A DNA stretch of 64,000 bases from Hygrocybe punicea (taxonomy: Eukaryota > Basidiomycota > Agaricomycetes > Agaricales > Hygrophoraceae): positions 2,418,001 to 2,482,000 of the forward strand of contig OY744472.1 in assembly GCA_963556145.1 (NCBI GenBank), given 5' to 3'. The notes beneath the pieces are model-generated. The model had not been told where the DNA came from. It worked only from the letters and a program-made list of their open reading frames with translations, and ran no database searches. Positions 45,801 through 56,897 of this stretch are shown here, piece after piece. Position 1 is the stretch's first letter, and each line of letters begins with the position of its first letter. The translations under genes were made by a program, and so were the position numbers.

Positions 45801-47443
45801 GTTTCTCAAATTCCATGTGCACTCACTGTCACGCTGAATAGGATCGTGGGCAATTCCGCTGAGCATCGTAAACCGAGAATCTTCCCCAAGCCCAAATCTC
45901 TCACCCATCCAGGGAAAGAAGTGTGTGAGGCTGTAATGTCTTCCCTTGACACCCTTCGGAATTCCAGTGCTCCCACTCGTGAAAGAAAGCGTGCCGACGC
46001 TATCAGGGCCCAGGACAACATTGGGATCCGTGTTGCCCAGGTGAGAATGAGATTTCAGTATGTCATCCACTTCGCCCAAATCAGATCCGCCAAAGATGTC
46101 ACCACAAGCAGTCAGTTGCAGCGCAGGTACTTCGACGCGGATAAGGAGATCGGTTGAAAGAAAGTCGCGCACGGAGGGGCTGATATTTCCTGCTCCTTTC
46201 AGCACGATGAGTCCACGAGGCCGTGCGACTTGCAAGTAAATAATTTGTCGCGAGGGTGGATAGGCTGGATCTATGAGAGAATTGCAAATGAGCCATGGTC
46301 TTTTAACAACAAATGATTAATTGGATGAGAGATCAACGCACCAATAACAGAGAAAACTGCTCCAGTTTTTAGGATTGCCAAGACAGCCACGACTAGCTCC
46401 ACACTTCTATCAGCATAGACCATCACAACGTCTTCTCTTTGAATGCCGCCTTGCAGCAGACGATGCGCAAGAATATTTGAAGCACGTCTGATAATGTCAT
46501 AGGTGTACGTCCGCTTCTCTTGCGGTTCATCTAGTGTTGAAGCGGGGACGTGCTGAATGACGCAAGGTCGGTCTGGCCACTTGCGGGCATTTTGTGAAAA
46601 TACATCAGTGATGGCACCTTTCCAATCACACCAATGAAGATCCTCCGTAGGATCTGGAAGTGTGGCACGTTGTGCTGCAGTCAATAAAGGCACAGACCCT
46701 ACTGGTGCCAGTGGATTTGATGCCACCTTGCGTAGGAACACAGAGAGCTGGTCGACTATGGACGATATTCGTGTAGACGTGAAGAGGAGAGAGTTGTATA
46801 GAATCCGAAGAGAAATTCGAGGAGCGAGGGAAGCACGAGTAGATGCTGGTGGACGAGTGACAAATACGGTAAGATCAGAGGTTAAGCTAGTGGACTTGAC
46901 AAAATTGTCGTCTGGCTCGTCTGTCGCATCAAAGAAACGCACACGAAAAAGTGGACCATATCCGTCCGATGAGTCGTCCTTGCCCCGGCTCAGCGCATGT
47001 GTGATAGTTTCAAACGGCAGAACATCGTCTTCTGCTTCCTTTTCGATCTGTTGCAGTCGGCGGACAACCGCCCAGTACGGATCTGTTGGGTCTACAGAAA
47101 GCCGGAGAACAAGGGGTTTCCGAGCCGAGGCAGACGACGACCCAATTACGAGGTCTGTATCACCAGTATAACGATGAAGAAGCACAGCGAACGCAGCAAG
47201 AAGGAGATGGAATGCAGATGGTCTTTGAACGAAAGAGTCGGTGTCATCCCCATCGGTGTCTCCGTTTTCTGTATACAGAGCGAGTTTGAGTAAACTAAGA
47301 GCTGTTTGAGAACAAAGTTCCGCGACATAGGCGGCCTCGATAAGCTTGTTCGCTCCAGAGGGTCGTGGATAATCAGTGGGCAACGATATTGATGGTAGGT
47401 TCTGTAGTCTGGCTACAACTCTCGACAAACGATCGGCTGCCAT
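42868..47443 (-). CDS. LYS2: L-2-aminoadipate-6-semialdehyde dehydrogenase (alpha-aminoadipate reductase)
   Basis: Fungal lysine biosynthesis enzyme: activates alpha-aminoadipate with ATP, loads it on a carrier Ser, and reduces it with NADPH to the semialdehyde. Exons 47443-46342, 46270-45827, 45770-44781, 44723-43900, 43842-43491 and 43439-42868 give about 1427 aa, the usual size. The two 57-nt introns are in frame. Domain order: N-terminal condensation-like region, adenylation domain with SFTSGSTGIPKGVKGRH, MYGTTETQR and YRSGDLGRYLPGG..KIRGFRIELGEID, then the carrier site FFDLGGHSILATRL (Ser carries phosphopantetheine). The C-terminal reductase has IFLTGATGFLGAFIL (Rossmann) and the Tyr/Lys pair in GYGQTKWVSE. 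A separate phosphopantetheinyl transferase is needed to activate it; none is seen here. Divergent from 47607. Confidence 0.95.
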
Positions 47444-47606
47444 GTCGTTGTACTAGTGCCCCGAGAAATTATGCGCAAGCCAATTTCACGTCCAAGAGAC
47501 TGTCGAGTATGGATATGCACTGGCAGTCGGTGGTATCTGCCAGTGAGTGCCAGTAGCCGATCGTCACCGAAAGTGTCACTGAGCATGTCACTCAACGCTA
47601 GCCCTC
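47444..47606. promoter_or_regulatory. Short divergent promoter region between LYS2 and the Ser/Pro-rich gene
   Basis: Only 163 bp (197 bp if the second gene starts at 47641) separate two divergent start codons. It contains imperfect direct repeats of a CACTGGCAGT/CTGCCAGTGA-like word at 47518-47555. No TATA box is obvious. A shared bidirectional promoter is inferred from spacing alone. Confidence 0.5.
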
Positions 47607-50261
47607 ATGCCAGTGATTGCACGTAATCTTGCGGGAAAAATGTCTACCTGGGCCTTTAGTCTCCGTTCCTACGATTTCCCAGATGACTCTGACGGTTCTA
47701 ACGATGGAGAAGATAACTCTACAAACCTATTGTCGGAGGACGCAGAACTCAGGAATGACCTTGACCTCTCCTCGAGACCCGAAGACGTTGTCTACAAACC
47801 TGACCCGTGGAATATTGCAAAAATCAACGCTGCGTCCAGGCGCCCTCTGCTGCAGAAACCGCCCCCTCGATGTGTCCCTACTCGTGAACGTGAATCTGTT
47901 CCTCCGAAGCGACGTCCGCCAAGTATTTTGGACGCATTCAAGAAGCAGGCTGAGAGACAACCGCCGAAACCTGGAGATACAGTTTTGAAACCCTCGTCCT
48001 CATCAAACCCAGCCCTTCCACGAAAACAGACGGCAACATTGCTGCCCAAATCACGGTCTGAGACCGTGAATTTGCCCCCTCGACAAGTTGCGATCCCTGT
48101 CATCCAAACTTTGGGTCCTCCAAAGGCAACTCGAAATGACTGGACTTCTTCACCTGAGTGCGGCGCCTCTGGACAACTTGAACGACAAACCAAAAATGCG
48201 CATGTACCCACTAATTCCTCTAGAGCTTACTCTCTGGCTATGGATGCGCCTGATAGCAGAACAACACATTTTCCTCAGTCCTTCTCCTCGCCGATCCGAG
48301 CTCAAGAGCCAGCACCTGCTTTTCATCGTCCTCCTTTCCTGATCTCGAATTCTTCCCCCGCTCGTTCTCATGGTGATGCATTTGCGCATAATTCTGAGTC
48401 AGGTCGGTTCAGGAACCCCCAAAAGAGTTTCTATCCATCCACAAAAGTCCCTCGCAATTTCACATCATTTCAAACACAAGCTCCACCGCATAAAACATAT
48501 TTCTCAACACCTCTCACAAGATTCGCAACGAATACTGACCCATTTTCAGCTGACCAAGACCAAATTTCCCAACCACAATCGCAAGGTACGCCTTCCGCCG
48601 GCCCAGAGGACGGCAATATTGAGCATTACCCTTGTAGTGCCTTTTGGCATGAATGCAATGCTGAACCATCCGAAATTTTTTGAGAAAGGTCTTACTCCAC
48701 TCAAGCCCCCTGTTAGGCCCTCTTCTAAAAGCCCAAGCATTTCCCAAACGACGCCATCTCTTCCGCCGGCCTACCTGTTTACCAGGCACCCGAATATAAA
48801 TCACACGCACGTTCTCGACAGCATGTCTCAAACTATGCCTAGATCTCAACCTCCACAATGGCTAGCTGCTGCGATACAGGTCTCGCCCCCTGCCCCTGAT
48901 GGGGACACTACATCTTCCGGGATCAAGCTCTCGTCATCCTGTGTCAAACCTCTAACTTCTTTGGTGTCTTCTAGTCCAATCACGCCTTCGAGACATGATG
49001 CGACGTGCCGTCCAGATGCTCTTGAGGGACATTCTCTAGATTTGCCACGTTCCCCACAGTCTCGTTTGCCTCAAAAACGCTCAAAGTTGGTTTGTTTCTC
49101 GTTTCTCGCAGACTGTGATTTCAACAACAACAACTGAACCTCCTAGTTCGCGTCGAGACGCATATGCTTCTCTCGCCATCCTGGATTCGGACCCTGATCT
49201 AGCTTGGTCTACTCTCCCAGATCGAAAAAGAGCCAAAGCAATGGCCGCAGTGTACGTTGTCGTGATTGGGTCTCTACAAGTAGAGGTAACACTCTGTCGT
49301 TCGGTTTCAGCACCTCCAAGCCGAAGGCAGGCGTAAAGACATCAGGGACTTTCCGACTTCCCTTGGGATTGAGAGGGAAAGGCAGTGACCATGTGCCGAA
49401 GGAAACGTCAACCGAGACCAAAAGAAGGGTAGTGACGTATCTTCCGCCTCCAAGAGTTCCGGCTTCGTCGTCTCCATTGAAGATTGCGTCAGCAACGAAG
49501 ACGGGAGATACCAGTATTGGACAGAAAATTACGAACGCTTGTCCAGAAGCATTCGGTTATACAGACGAGGACCGTGGTGTTTCTACTACATCTGTTTTGA
49601 CATCGAAGGGCGCAAATGTTGATCCGGAAGCTACTGTCAAATTACAAAGGTCATCATCGCAGGGTTTTTCCAGTATATCCCCCATGAATACTTTTCGTCA
49701 TGTCGATTATCCGACCCCTGACCGCAAGCGTCTCACCATTAATGTCCCCTCTCCCCCGAACAAACTAAACGATAAAGATTTTGGTCTTTCCAGTCGTCGC
49801 GCAGAGTCCGTGCTTCAGCCCCCATTACCCTCTCTTCCAGATTCAAGTCCTCCTTCCTGCCAACATCAGCACCACGGTCATATCGATAGCCAAGTGAGCA
49901 TGAAATTTGATTTCACTAATCTGGAGAGGAATTACGCGACAACGAGGTTGATGATGTCTGAGGTATGCACGCTTCATTACAATCACAAAGTGTTCTCGTT
50001 TGGGGTGAGAGCGATCGGAACTGAAGTGGCAACGGTCCCGTTCTTCCACTTTCTATCCGCTGACCTGTGGTCTCAGACTAATCCCTGCTTTTGCCTAGTA
50101 GCGCAAACGTGCTACGGCAGAAACGTGGAAGTTGCTTGGGCTCCCCAGCTGTGGTATCGTCCATCAGGATACAGGAAAGCGAATTCGTGGGCAACTTCCC
50201 GTTGTCGTATGGGGCTCTACGGAGGAAACTGTCGCCCGAGACTAAATTATCAATACTGTGA
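47607..50261 (+). CDS. Ser/Pro-rich protein of unknown function
   Basis: Exons 47607-48585, 48638-49085, 49147-49251 and 49311-about 49962 join in frame (introns of 52, 61 and 59 nt). One or two further small exons lead to a likely end at 50261 (reading ..LGSPAVVSSIRIQESEFVGN..). The first ATG (47607) or the one at 47641 could be the start. The protein is mostly disordered: a run of acidic residues near residue 25, basic Pro-rich blocks (PPKRRPPSILDAFKKQAERQ), many SSP and TP sites, then a short ordered piece (LDSDPDLAWSTLPDRKRAKA) and a possible coiled coil near FDFTNLERNYATTRLMM. No known domain was recognised. The many SP/TP sites would suit a phosphorylated scaffold or nuclear protein, but that is only composition. 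The C-terminal exon structure is uncertain. Confidence 0.6.
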
Positions 50262-50384
50262 CTTCAGCTAAGTGCTGCATTGAAATAAATTCTGTGACTT
50301 CGAGCACGTGATCCATCCCTATTTCGGAAAGGTGAAGAGAATTTATGTAAAATAAACCAACTTTGAATCTGGCCTGCGACCAGT

Positions 50385-51895
50385 ATGTCCAAAAGAATTC
50401 GTATATACACCGCTGAAGACGTTGCCGGTCACACTACGGCATCTAGCTGTTGGGTGACTCGTCGCGGCAAAGTCTACGACGTCTCTTCTTTCCTACCTGA
50501 CCATCCAGGTGGAGACGACTTGATACTCCAGTATGCCGGTCGGGCTGTGGAGGATGTAATGCAGAACCCAGAGGAACACGACCACTCGGACGCGGCCTAC
50601 GAGATGCTTCAAGAGTATATTGTTGGGAGGCTTGGGAACGATGAGAATACTGTGCGCGAAGGTCGGTTACAATGACCTCTGAAGATTGATTGTTCCGCTC
50701 ACGGACAGACGCGTAGATTGGGAAGCACCAGATGACTTCCATCCTGATGATACAAAGCCGGTCGAGGATTTCGAAAAGAACCATTTTCTAGACTTGCGCA
50801 AGCCCTTGTTGCGACAAGTGTGGGAGGCAAACTTCAGGCGAGTGACTCAAGTCATAGTGAGGTCCTCAACTTACCCACCTCATATGCACCGACAGCAAAT
50901 CGTACTACTTGAAACAAGTACACCAACCGCGTCACCTATCGGAGTCTGCTCGTCTCTTTGGACCGGATTATCTTGAGGTATATATATACATCAACGCCAT
51001 GGGATAACACGCATCTCACATTTACGTCCACAGATAACTACTCGTACCGTTTGGTATGTAGTCCCACTCTTCTGGATTCCCATAGCCGTCTATCTCTTTC
51101 TCCGCTCCTTGCTTCAATTTTCCGGCCCTCTCCCACCGTTCTCTTCCTCTCCCGGTCTTCCCCTCAACGCCCTTCACTATGTTTCTCCTGAAGCCATCGC
51201 CAAAACCGTGTTGTGCTTTTTCACAGGTAACATCGTTTGGACGATCCTAGAGTATGGGTTGCATAGGTTCTTGTTCCACATCGACGACTGGTTGCCTGAT
51301 CGTCCCATCTTCTTGACGTTGCACTTCTTGTTGCACGGTATTCACCACTATTTACCTATGGATCGGTACGTGTACCTTCCTTCCACATTCTAATTGTGAA
51401 ACCATATTCATATCGTTTTGTGACAGGTTGAGACTCGTAATGCCTCCTGTCCTATTTGCCACTCTTCAATTCCCGTTCACACAACTCGGGTATGTGCTCT
51501 TCCCAACACCTGTCGCCAACGGTATAATTTCTGGCGCTTTCATGTTTTGTATGTCCAAATTTCTGTCCCCGTATACCCTATCTCATGATTTCCAACCGTA
51601 TTCTCTCGTTCCCAGATGTTCTATATGATTGCATGCACTACGCGTGAGTCTTTCTTGTATTCTTGTTCTGTGGTTTTTTGAATGACGCGTCCGTGGACAG
51701 GCTCCACCACACCATTCTTCCGAGCTACATGAAGGAGATGAAGAAATACCACCTTGCGCACCACTATAAGAATTTTGAGTTAGGTTTTGGCGTTACTAGT
51801 TGCGTGTCTTTTTCATCTGGCTGGTCTTTATTTATAAAACATCACCCACAGGCAAGATTTGGGACATAGTTTTCAAGACTGTGCTTCCTGTCTGA
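50385..51895 (+). CDS. SCS7: Ceramide / fatty acid 2-hydroxylase (SCS7/FA2H-like), copy 1
   Basis: ER membrane di-iron hydroxylase that adds the alpha-hydroxyl of very-long-chain fatty acids in sphingolipids. Exons 50385-50661, 50717-50837, 50896-50977, 51034-51365, 51427-51548, 51616-51643, 51701-51798 and 51852-51895 join to 367 aa, the normal fungal length. The N-terminal cytochrome b5 domain has the haem motif FLPDHPGGDD and a second His in EEHDHSD. The membrane hydroxylase part has His clusters HRFLFH, HFLLHGIHHYLPMD, and HHTILPSYMK followed by YHLAHHYKNF. The second intron has a GC donor (CAG before GCGAGT), needed to give the conserved ANFSKSYYLKQVHQPRH junction. It ends ..KIWDIVFKTVLPV. 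An inverted second copy lies at 59.7-61.4 kb. Confidence 0.94.
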
Positions 51896-51918
51896 TAATC
51901 TTTCGATTCCGGATGATT
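50385..51918 (+). repeat. Inverted segmental duplication, arm 1
   Basis: The whole 2-hydroxylase transcription unit from its ATG to about 23 bp past the stop recurs, inverted, at 59824-61344 with a few percent divergence, including introns. The arms are 7.9 kb apart and enclose the acyl-CoA ligase, dehydrogenase and phosphatase genes. Confidence 0.92.
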
Positions 51919-52200
51919 GAAGTAGTGCCAGATATCTAGTGTCTGCCACTAACTATCCCGTTTACCATGTTTATAAAATGATAATTCTCTGCTAATTATT
52001 ACCAGGACTGCCCATTCGCCTCACCTCCCCAGTGAGGCCTAGTGAGGTCACTGAGGTGTGAACAAGTGTTCTGTTCCAGAAACGACTCCCAACGCCCAGA
52101 CGACTATGAGGCGACTGCAGAGCGGTTTAAAACTCACGGTAAACCTTCACATCGGAGTACTAGCTAGTACATATCTTCGGATTGGACCTGAGGCTAAGTT

Positions 52201-54894
52201 ATGCTCATTATTCAATCCAAGACCGCTCTATCTCTGGCTAAGTTTCTCTTCCCTGTTCACCGACGACTCCGATCAAGCGTAATTCGTCCACGGCACTTGA
52301 CGATATCGTCTGTGGAAGGCCCACAACATCCGTCCTTGGTCTCAAATACACTTCCCACATATTTTACGAATGAAATATTGGAGAATTATTCAAGTCGACC
52401 AGCTCTGATTTGTAGAAACGAACGGCCCGGTTCTCATGGAGGACCGCCTTCTCGAAACCTCGGCCTGAACTCACACCTAGCTTGGGATTTCGAAGAATTC
52501 GACAAGCACATCAACGCACTTGCGAGGGGGCTCTTGAAGCTAGGGGTGGTGACAGGAGATCGAATTGGTGTGATTATGGGAAATAACAGGTACATAAGAT
52601 GAACTGCCAGTATCGTTCATATATCACGTTTACTGCAGTGCGTATGCGTGTCTTCAATGGGCTTGCGCTAGCATCGGTGCAATTCTGGTCACTATCAATC
52701 CTGCGTACCGTCTCAACGAACTCGTATGTGATTCGATCTTGCTTTATACATGTTAATCCAACCCTCAGGCAGGTGGACACTCTAAAACTCGTCGGGGTCC
52801 GCCACCTATTCGTAGTCCCACGAGTTCGATCCGCTTCCTATCTTTCTATGCTCTCCGATGCCTTCCCTGCTCTGCGCAACTCACTACCGGGAGCTATTCA
52901 TGAACCTGAACTGCCTCAGTTTCGCAATCTCATCGTCGTAGATGACCGGGGTGACTCGCGGGCAGCACTCCACGAGCTCAACCTGAGGTGCACTATTGAT
53001 TGGCGAGACGTACTGGTATGGAGGGAAGACACCAAAGAGAAACATCTCCATGGCAAGATATCTCTCTCGCTGGACAAGAACGATGTGATCAATCTTCAGT
53101 TTACAAGGTTATTCTTTTCCTCTCCCAGTCAGTATTCCTTTTCTCAATTTGCTCTCCGTTATGGTTAGTGGTACTACCGGTTCACCCAAAGCAGTATCGG
53201 TATAACCGAAGCGTTCATTGCACTTGACCGCACAGATAATTTTCTGTGTCCCAGCTTACTCACCACAACCTCCTTAATAATGCTCTCTCGATTGGCCGCT
53301 GTATGGATCTATCACCAAATGACATTCTCTGTACGCAATGAGTTGGTTTTGCCCTATATCATCTGAGCTCTATCATTCATCAGGCAATGTCCCACCACTG
53401 TTTCACTGCTTTGATGAGTAGTTCATTTATATTTATTCATTTCTATCTGATGTTACTCCGGCCTTCCAAGCCTTGTACTCGGGAACCTAGCGGCGTGGTC
53501 TCATGGAGCTTGCATAGTCTATCCATCGGAAGTATTTGATCCGAAAATGATTGTGGACGCCATTGCGCAGGAACGGTGTACGGCATTGCACGGTGTGCCG
53601 ACCCATTTTCTGGGCGTTTTAGGTGAGGTAGATAGGAGGCGACAAGCTGGAGATAAGTTGGACACGAGCAAGTTGAGGTGAGCTTCATCTCTACGAGAAA
53701 AATCTTCAACGGCGACGCACCTCAACCTGGCAGAACTGGAATAGCTGCTGGTTCACCTATCCCCATTGAATTAATGAAAGAACTCATCGCGAAACTGAAT
53801 CTCGTTCATCTCACAAACGCTTACGGAATGAGTAGGTTACCGATCTCATGTGGACCTTGACTGCGTTGCCTAATGTACTGCCATAGCCGAAACAAGGTAT
53901 GGTAATGTGTGGTCTTCCCATTTCATTTCATTATTTAGTTTGTATTACTCACGAAAGTCCTGTATCTTTTCAAACAACACCTGCCGACCCCGTCATCAAA
54001 CGAGTGGAGACCGTTGGTAAAGTACAACCCCATGTGAAGGCTAAACTTATCGATCAGTCGGGGAATATTGTTCCTGTGGGAAGCCCGGGTGAAATTTGCG
54101 TGGCGGGTTATTTAGTTCAAAAAGGGTATGGTTGTCTCTCGTGGTTGCCTCCCGCTGAATAACGTTTCAGTTATTGGGAGGATGAGGAAGAGACGCGAAA
54201 AGTAATGCAAAAAGATAAGGCGGGGACACTGTGGATGCACACAGGTGATGAGGGGATCATGGATGAAGAGGGATATCTGCAAAGTGATGTAGCCTTTTGT
54301 CCTGCCCCAACCCCGCATATGCTAATGATTCGCAACAGTCATTGGCCGAAAAAAGGTTAATACATACTTGTGCCCTGGATTATTCGTCGGTAGACTTCTT
54401 GGCTGATATTGAATTGCGATTAGGACATTATTATTCGCGGCGGAGAGGTTGGTGTTGTCGATATGGTATGTATCAGGTGTCTGACTGTATTGGTCAGAAT
54501 CTATTCCCCGTTAAAATAGAAAACGCTCTCACTGTGCATCCCGCAATTCGTGAAGCTGTTGCGGTCGCCGTCCCTGACCCAAAGTACGGTGAGGTCGTTG
54601 GTGCTTGGATTGTGCGCCACCCTGGAAAGCACATCTCCGCGGAAGAGGTACGCAGATGTGTGACAGAAACCATGAATCCGCAAGTTCGTCCTTTTGCGTC
54701 AAATTTGTCGCCTCATCACCTGGGCTCCATGTTGAGTGATTATCTTCCAGAATACTCCGGCTTGGGTATGGTTTGTAGAGGAGGGGGGAACAATCCAGGA
54801 GTTACCAAAGACGGCGAGCGGAAAAGTGATGAAGCATGTTTTGAGAGACTGGAGTCGTAACCTTGCTAATAAGAGAGTAGCAAGTGGTGTTTGA
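52201..54894 (+). CDS. Acyl-CoA synthetase (AMP-forming), ACSF2-like
   Basis: Activates a medium/long-chain fatty acid to acyl-CoA through an acyl-AMP. About a dozen exons: 52201-52589, 52639-52723, 52773-53107, then around 53162-53200, 53261-53333, 53385-53415, 53465-53678, 53729-53830, a 10-nt microexon 53887-53896, 53970-54125, and on to 54751-54894. Motifs: ATP loop SGTTGSPKAVS, AYGMTETSPVSF (formed across the microexon), WMHTGDEGIMDEEGYL, a GRKKDIIIRGGE hinge across two introns, and LPKTASGKVMKH near the end. The N-terminus is basic and amphipathic (LAKFLFPVHRRLRSSVIRPRH), suggesting mitochondrial import. No peroxisomal C-terminus. One splice site is odd: after HCF the expected donor reads ATGAGT (53416), so splicing may use the next GT and add a residue. 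If not, the gene is damaged there. Confidence 0.82.
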
Positions 54895-55048
54895 AGAAAC
54901 TGTGATATTCACTGGGCCTTCCACGGAGGTCAAAACACGTCAGAGTAAATTGAACTTTCTATGACTAGATATATAGTGTAGGAATGGGCATTCAAGTCAA
55001 TCAAACTTATCGGCGGTGGGTGCGGGCTCACTCTGAACGGCATACTAG

Positions 55049-56639
55049 TCAATTGAGCAAATCCACTTCAAATCCCCTGCCAGTTCTTCTCTCGACCTTC
55101 GCCCCTTTCTTAGGCCCCACCAACCCAGCATCAAACATCACGCTGGCATTTTCGCCTTCGGTCATTCCCCCTTCTCTCTCCGAGGAGCTTCGATACTCAT
55201 CAACAGTCCTGTGTAAACCTTCTAGGGTAGTCCATGCTCCTTTGTATCCCAATCCACCCAACTCTGGGGCTAGACGCGCTCGTGAGTCGTCGCAAATAAT
55301 ATGAACACCAGTTAAAGCGAACATGGAAGGTTGGAGGTTCATGAGGTCGCGGTTGATGGTTGGGAGCCTCGATCCAATGAAGGAAGCAGATGAAAGTAAC
55401 GCGTGATGCGTAAGATAGTAGAACTCGAATATATGTGAGAGGAAAAGCACGAGAGTGGGTGATATTGGCGGGAAGTACGTTTCGCCGTCCGTGAGGGTTG
55501 TGAGAGTCAGGCAAACGTCACCGAATGTGACGGGAAGACCCGGGTCTGTGATACAGAATGCCTGTCCACCGATGTCGGGATTATTACCTCCCTGTAAATT
55601 TTCAAGCAGTCGTTGTTCGTAACACAGGTGAGCTAGAGAGCAATTTTCGACGTAGACCCATGATTGCAATATCGAAGATGCCCATAAAGGGGTGCTTTTC
55701 CGTTGGAGGTAAACACTGGTGGAGAGGTCACCTCCGGGCCCAAATACGCCGTTTCCAGGACGAATGCAACCAGTCCTCAAAACATTATTTTTTGAAACAG
55801 AACGATCTGCTTCCCGCACTAGTCGTTCCGCTTGGGATTTGGTCACGGCGTAGTTGGAGAAAAAGTCATGGTGACACTTGGGGATGAGGTTGTCATCATC
55901 GTTTATCACTTGGACAAATGAACTTGGTTCCTTTTCCCATGGCCAGAGCCAGAAGCGAGAGTTGCGAACCGAAATCGTGCCAGAAGATGTGAACACCAAG
56001 ACGTTGGCGCCGATGGACCGCACAGCATTGATGACGTTTCTTGTACCATCGATATTGACTTTGGCGGAATGTGGTAACAGGTATGGACGCCGTTCATAAT
56101 AACGAATGTTGGCCGCCGTATGAAAAACAGTGATTTGTGGTTCCAAGTCTTGAGTATTACTGGTTGGCCAAGGTGCCTTGAAAGCCTTCTCTACGGCTCT
56201 CGCATCTGTGATGTCTACTCGCATGAACTCGACGTCTCTGGCAAGTCCGGAAGTCAAGTCTTGACGTGTCGGCGAACGTATGTCGAGGACCCTAATTTTT
56301 CGTGGATCCTCTCCACGCTGGAGTAGCTGGATGACAATCCACCCACCGATAAATCCTGCCTGGTGAATGTGAATATGAAGAAGTAAAAAGAAAGAGAAAG
56401 GGGTTTACCCCACCGACGACAATATAATGTCGCCCAGTTTTGGGAGGAAGTTGCTCAAGTACCGAAATCGGCGCTCGTTTGATGTTATTTGCCAGAACAT
56501 GCACATCCTCCGCTGAACAACGACGAGGAGATTTGGCAAGTGCTCGAGGAGGCAGACGTTGGAGAGCTGCATCGTTCCATCTTGCGTAGAGGTATACGAG
56601 CAAGGGTAAAGCGGCGATGAACAACCAAAACAGCTCCAT
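55049..56639 (-). CDS. 3beta-HSD-type NAD(P)-dependent dehydrogenase (ERG26-like)
   Basis: Short-chain dehydrogenase of the 3beta-hydroxysteroid dehydrogenase / sterol-4alpha-carboxylate 3-dehydrogenase group. Two exons, 56639-56409 and 56359-55049, split exactly inside the Rossmann motif (VVGG | AGFIGG), give 513 aa. A single N-terminal hydrophobic segment (LFWLFIAALPLLVYLYA) should anchor it in the ER. VLDIRS is the acidic end of beta-2, FHTAANIRYY follows, and the catalytic pair is in NYAVTKSQAERLV. RPGNGVFGPG and the WVYVENCSLAHL region fit sterol dehydrogenases. The first ATG of the open frame (56720) would add 27 residues that look like a 5' UTR with an intron, so the start at 56639 is preferred. 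True ERG26 substrate use is not proven; basidiomycetes have several paralogues. Confidence 0.85.
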
Positions 56640-56897
56640 CAAAGCCTCGAATTCTGCGTTCAATAAGAAACGGCAGAACAAACTCACGATGAAAGGGCTC
56701 GGACCAAGACAGACTTCCAACGCTGATAAAGATCTCTGATTTGATGGAAAGTCGCCGCCACCACCTTGTTTTGGTATAGCTTCAGAAGGACTGGCAGGTC
56801 CATCAGGGGTTAAACGTTGATACCCTGAAACTCAAGTTAAGCGTGATCACGACCACCACTGTCTGCCAGGACTGATCACAATAAACTGGATTATTAT

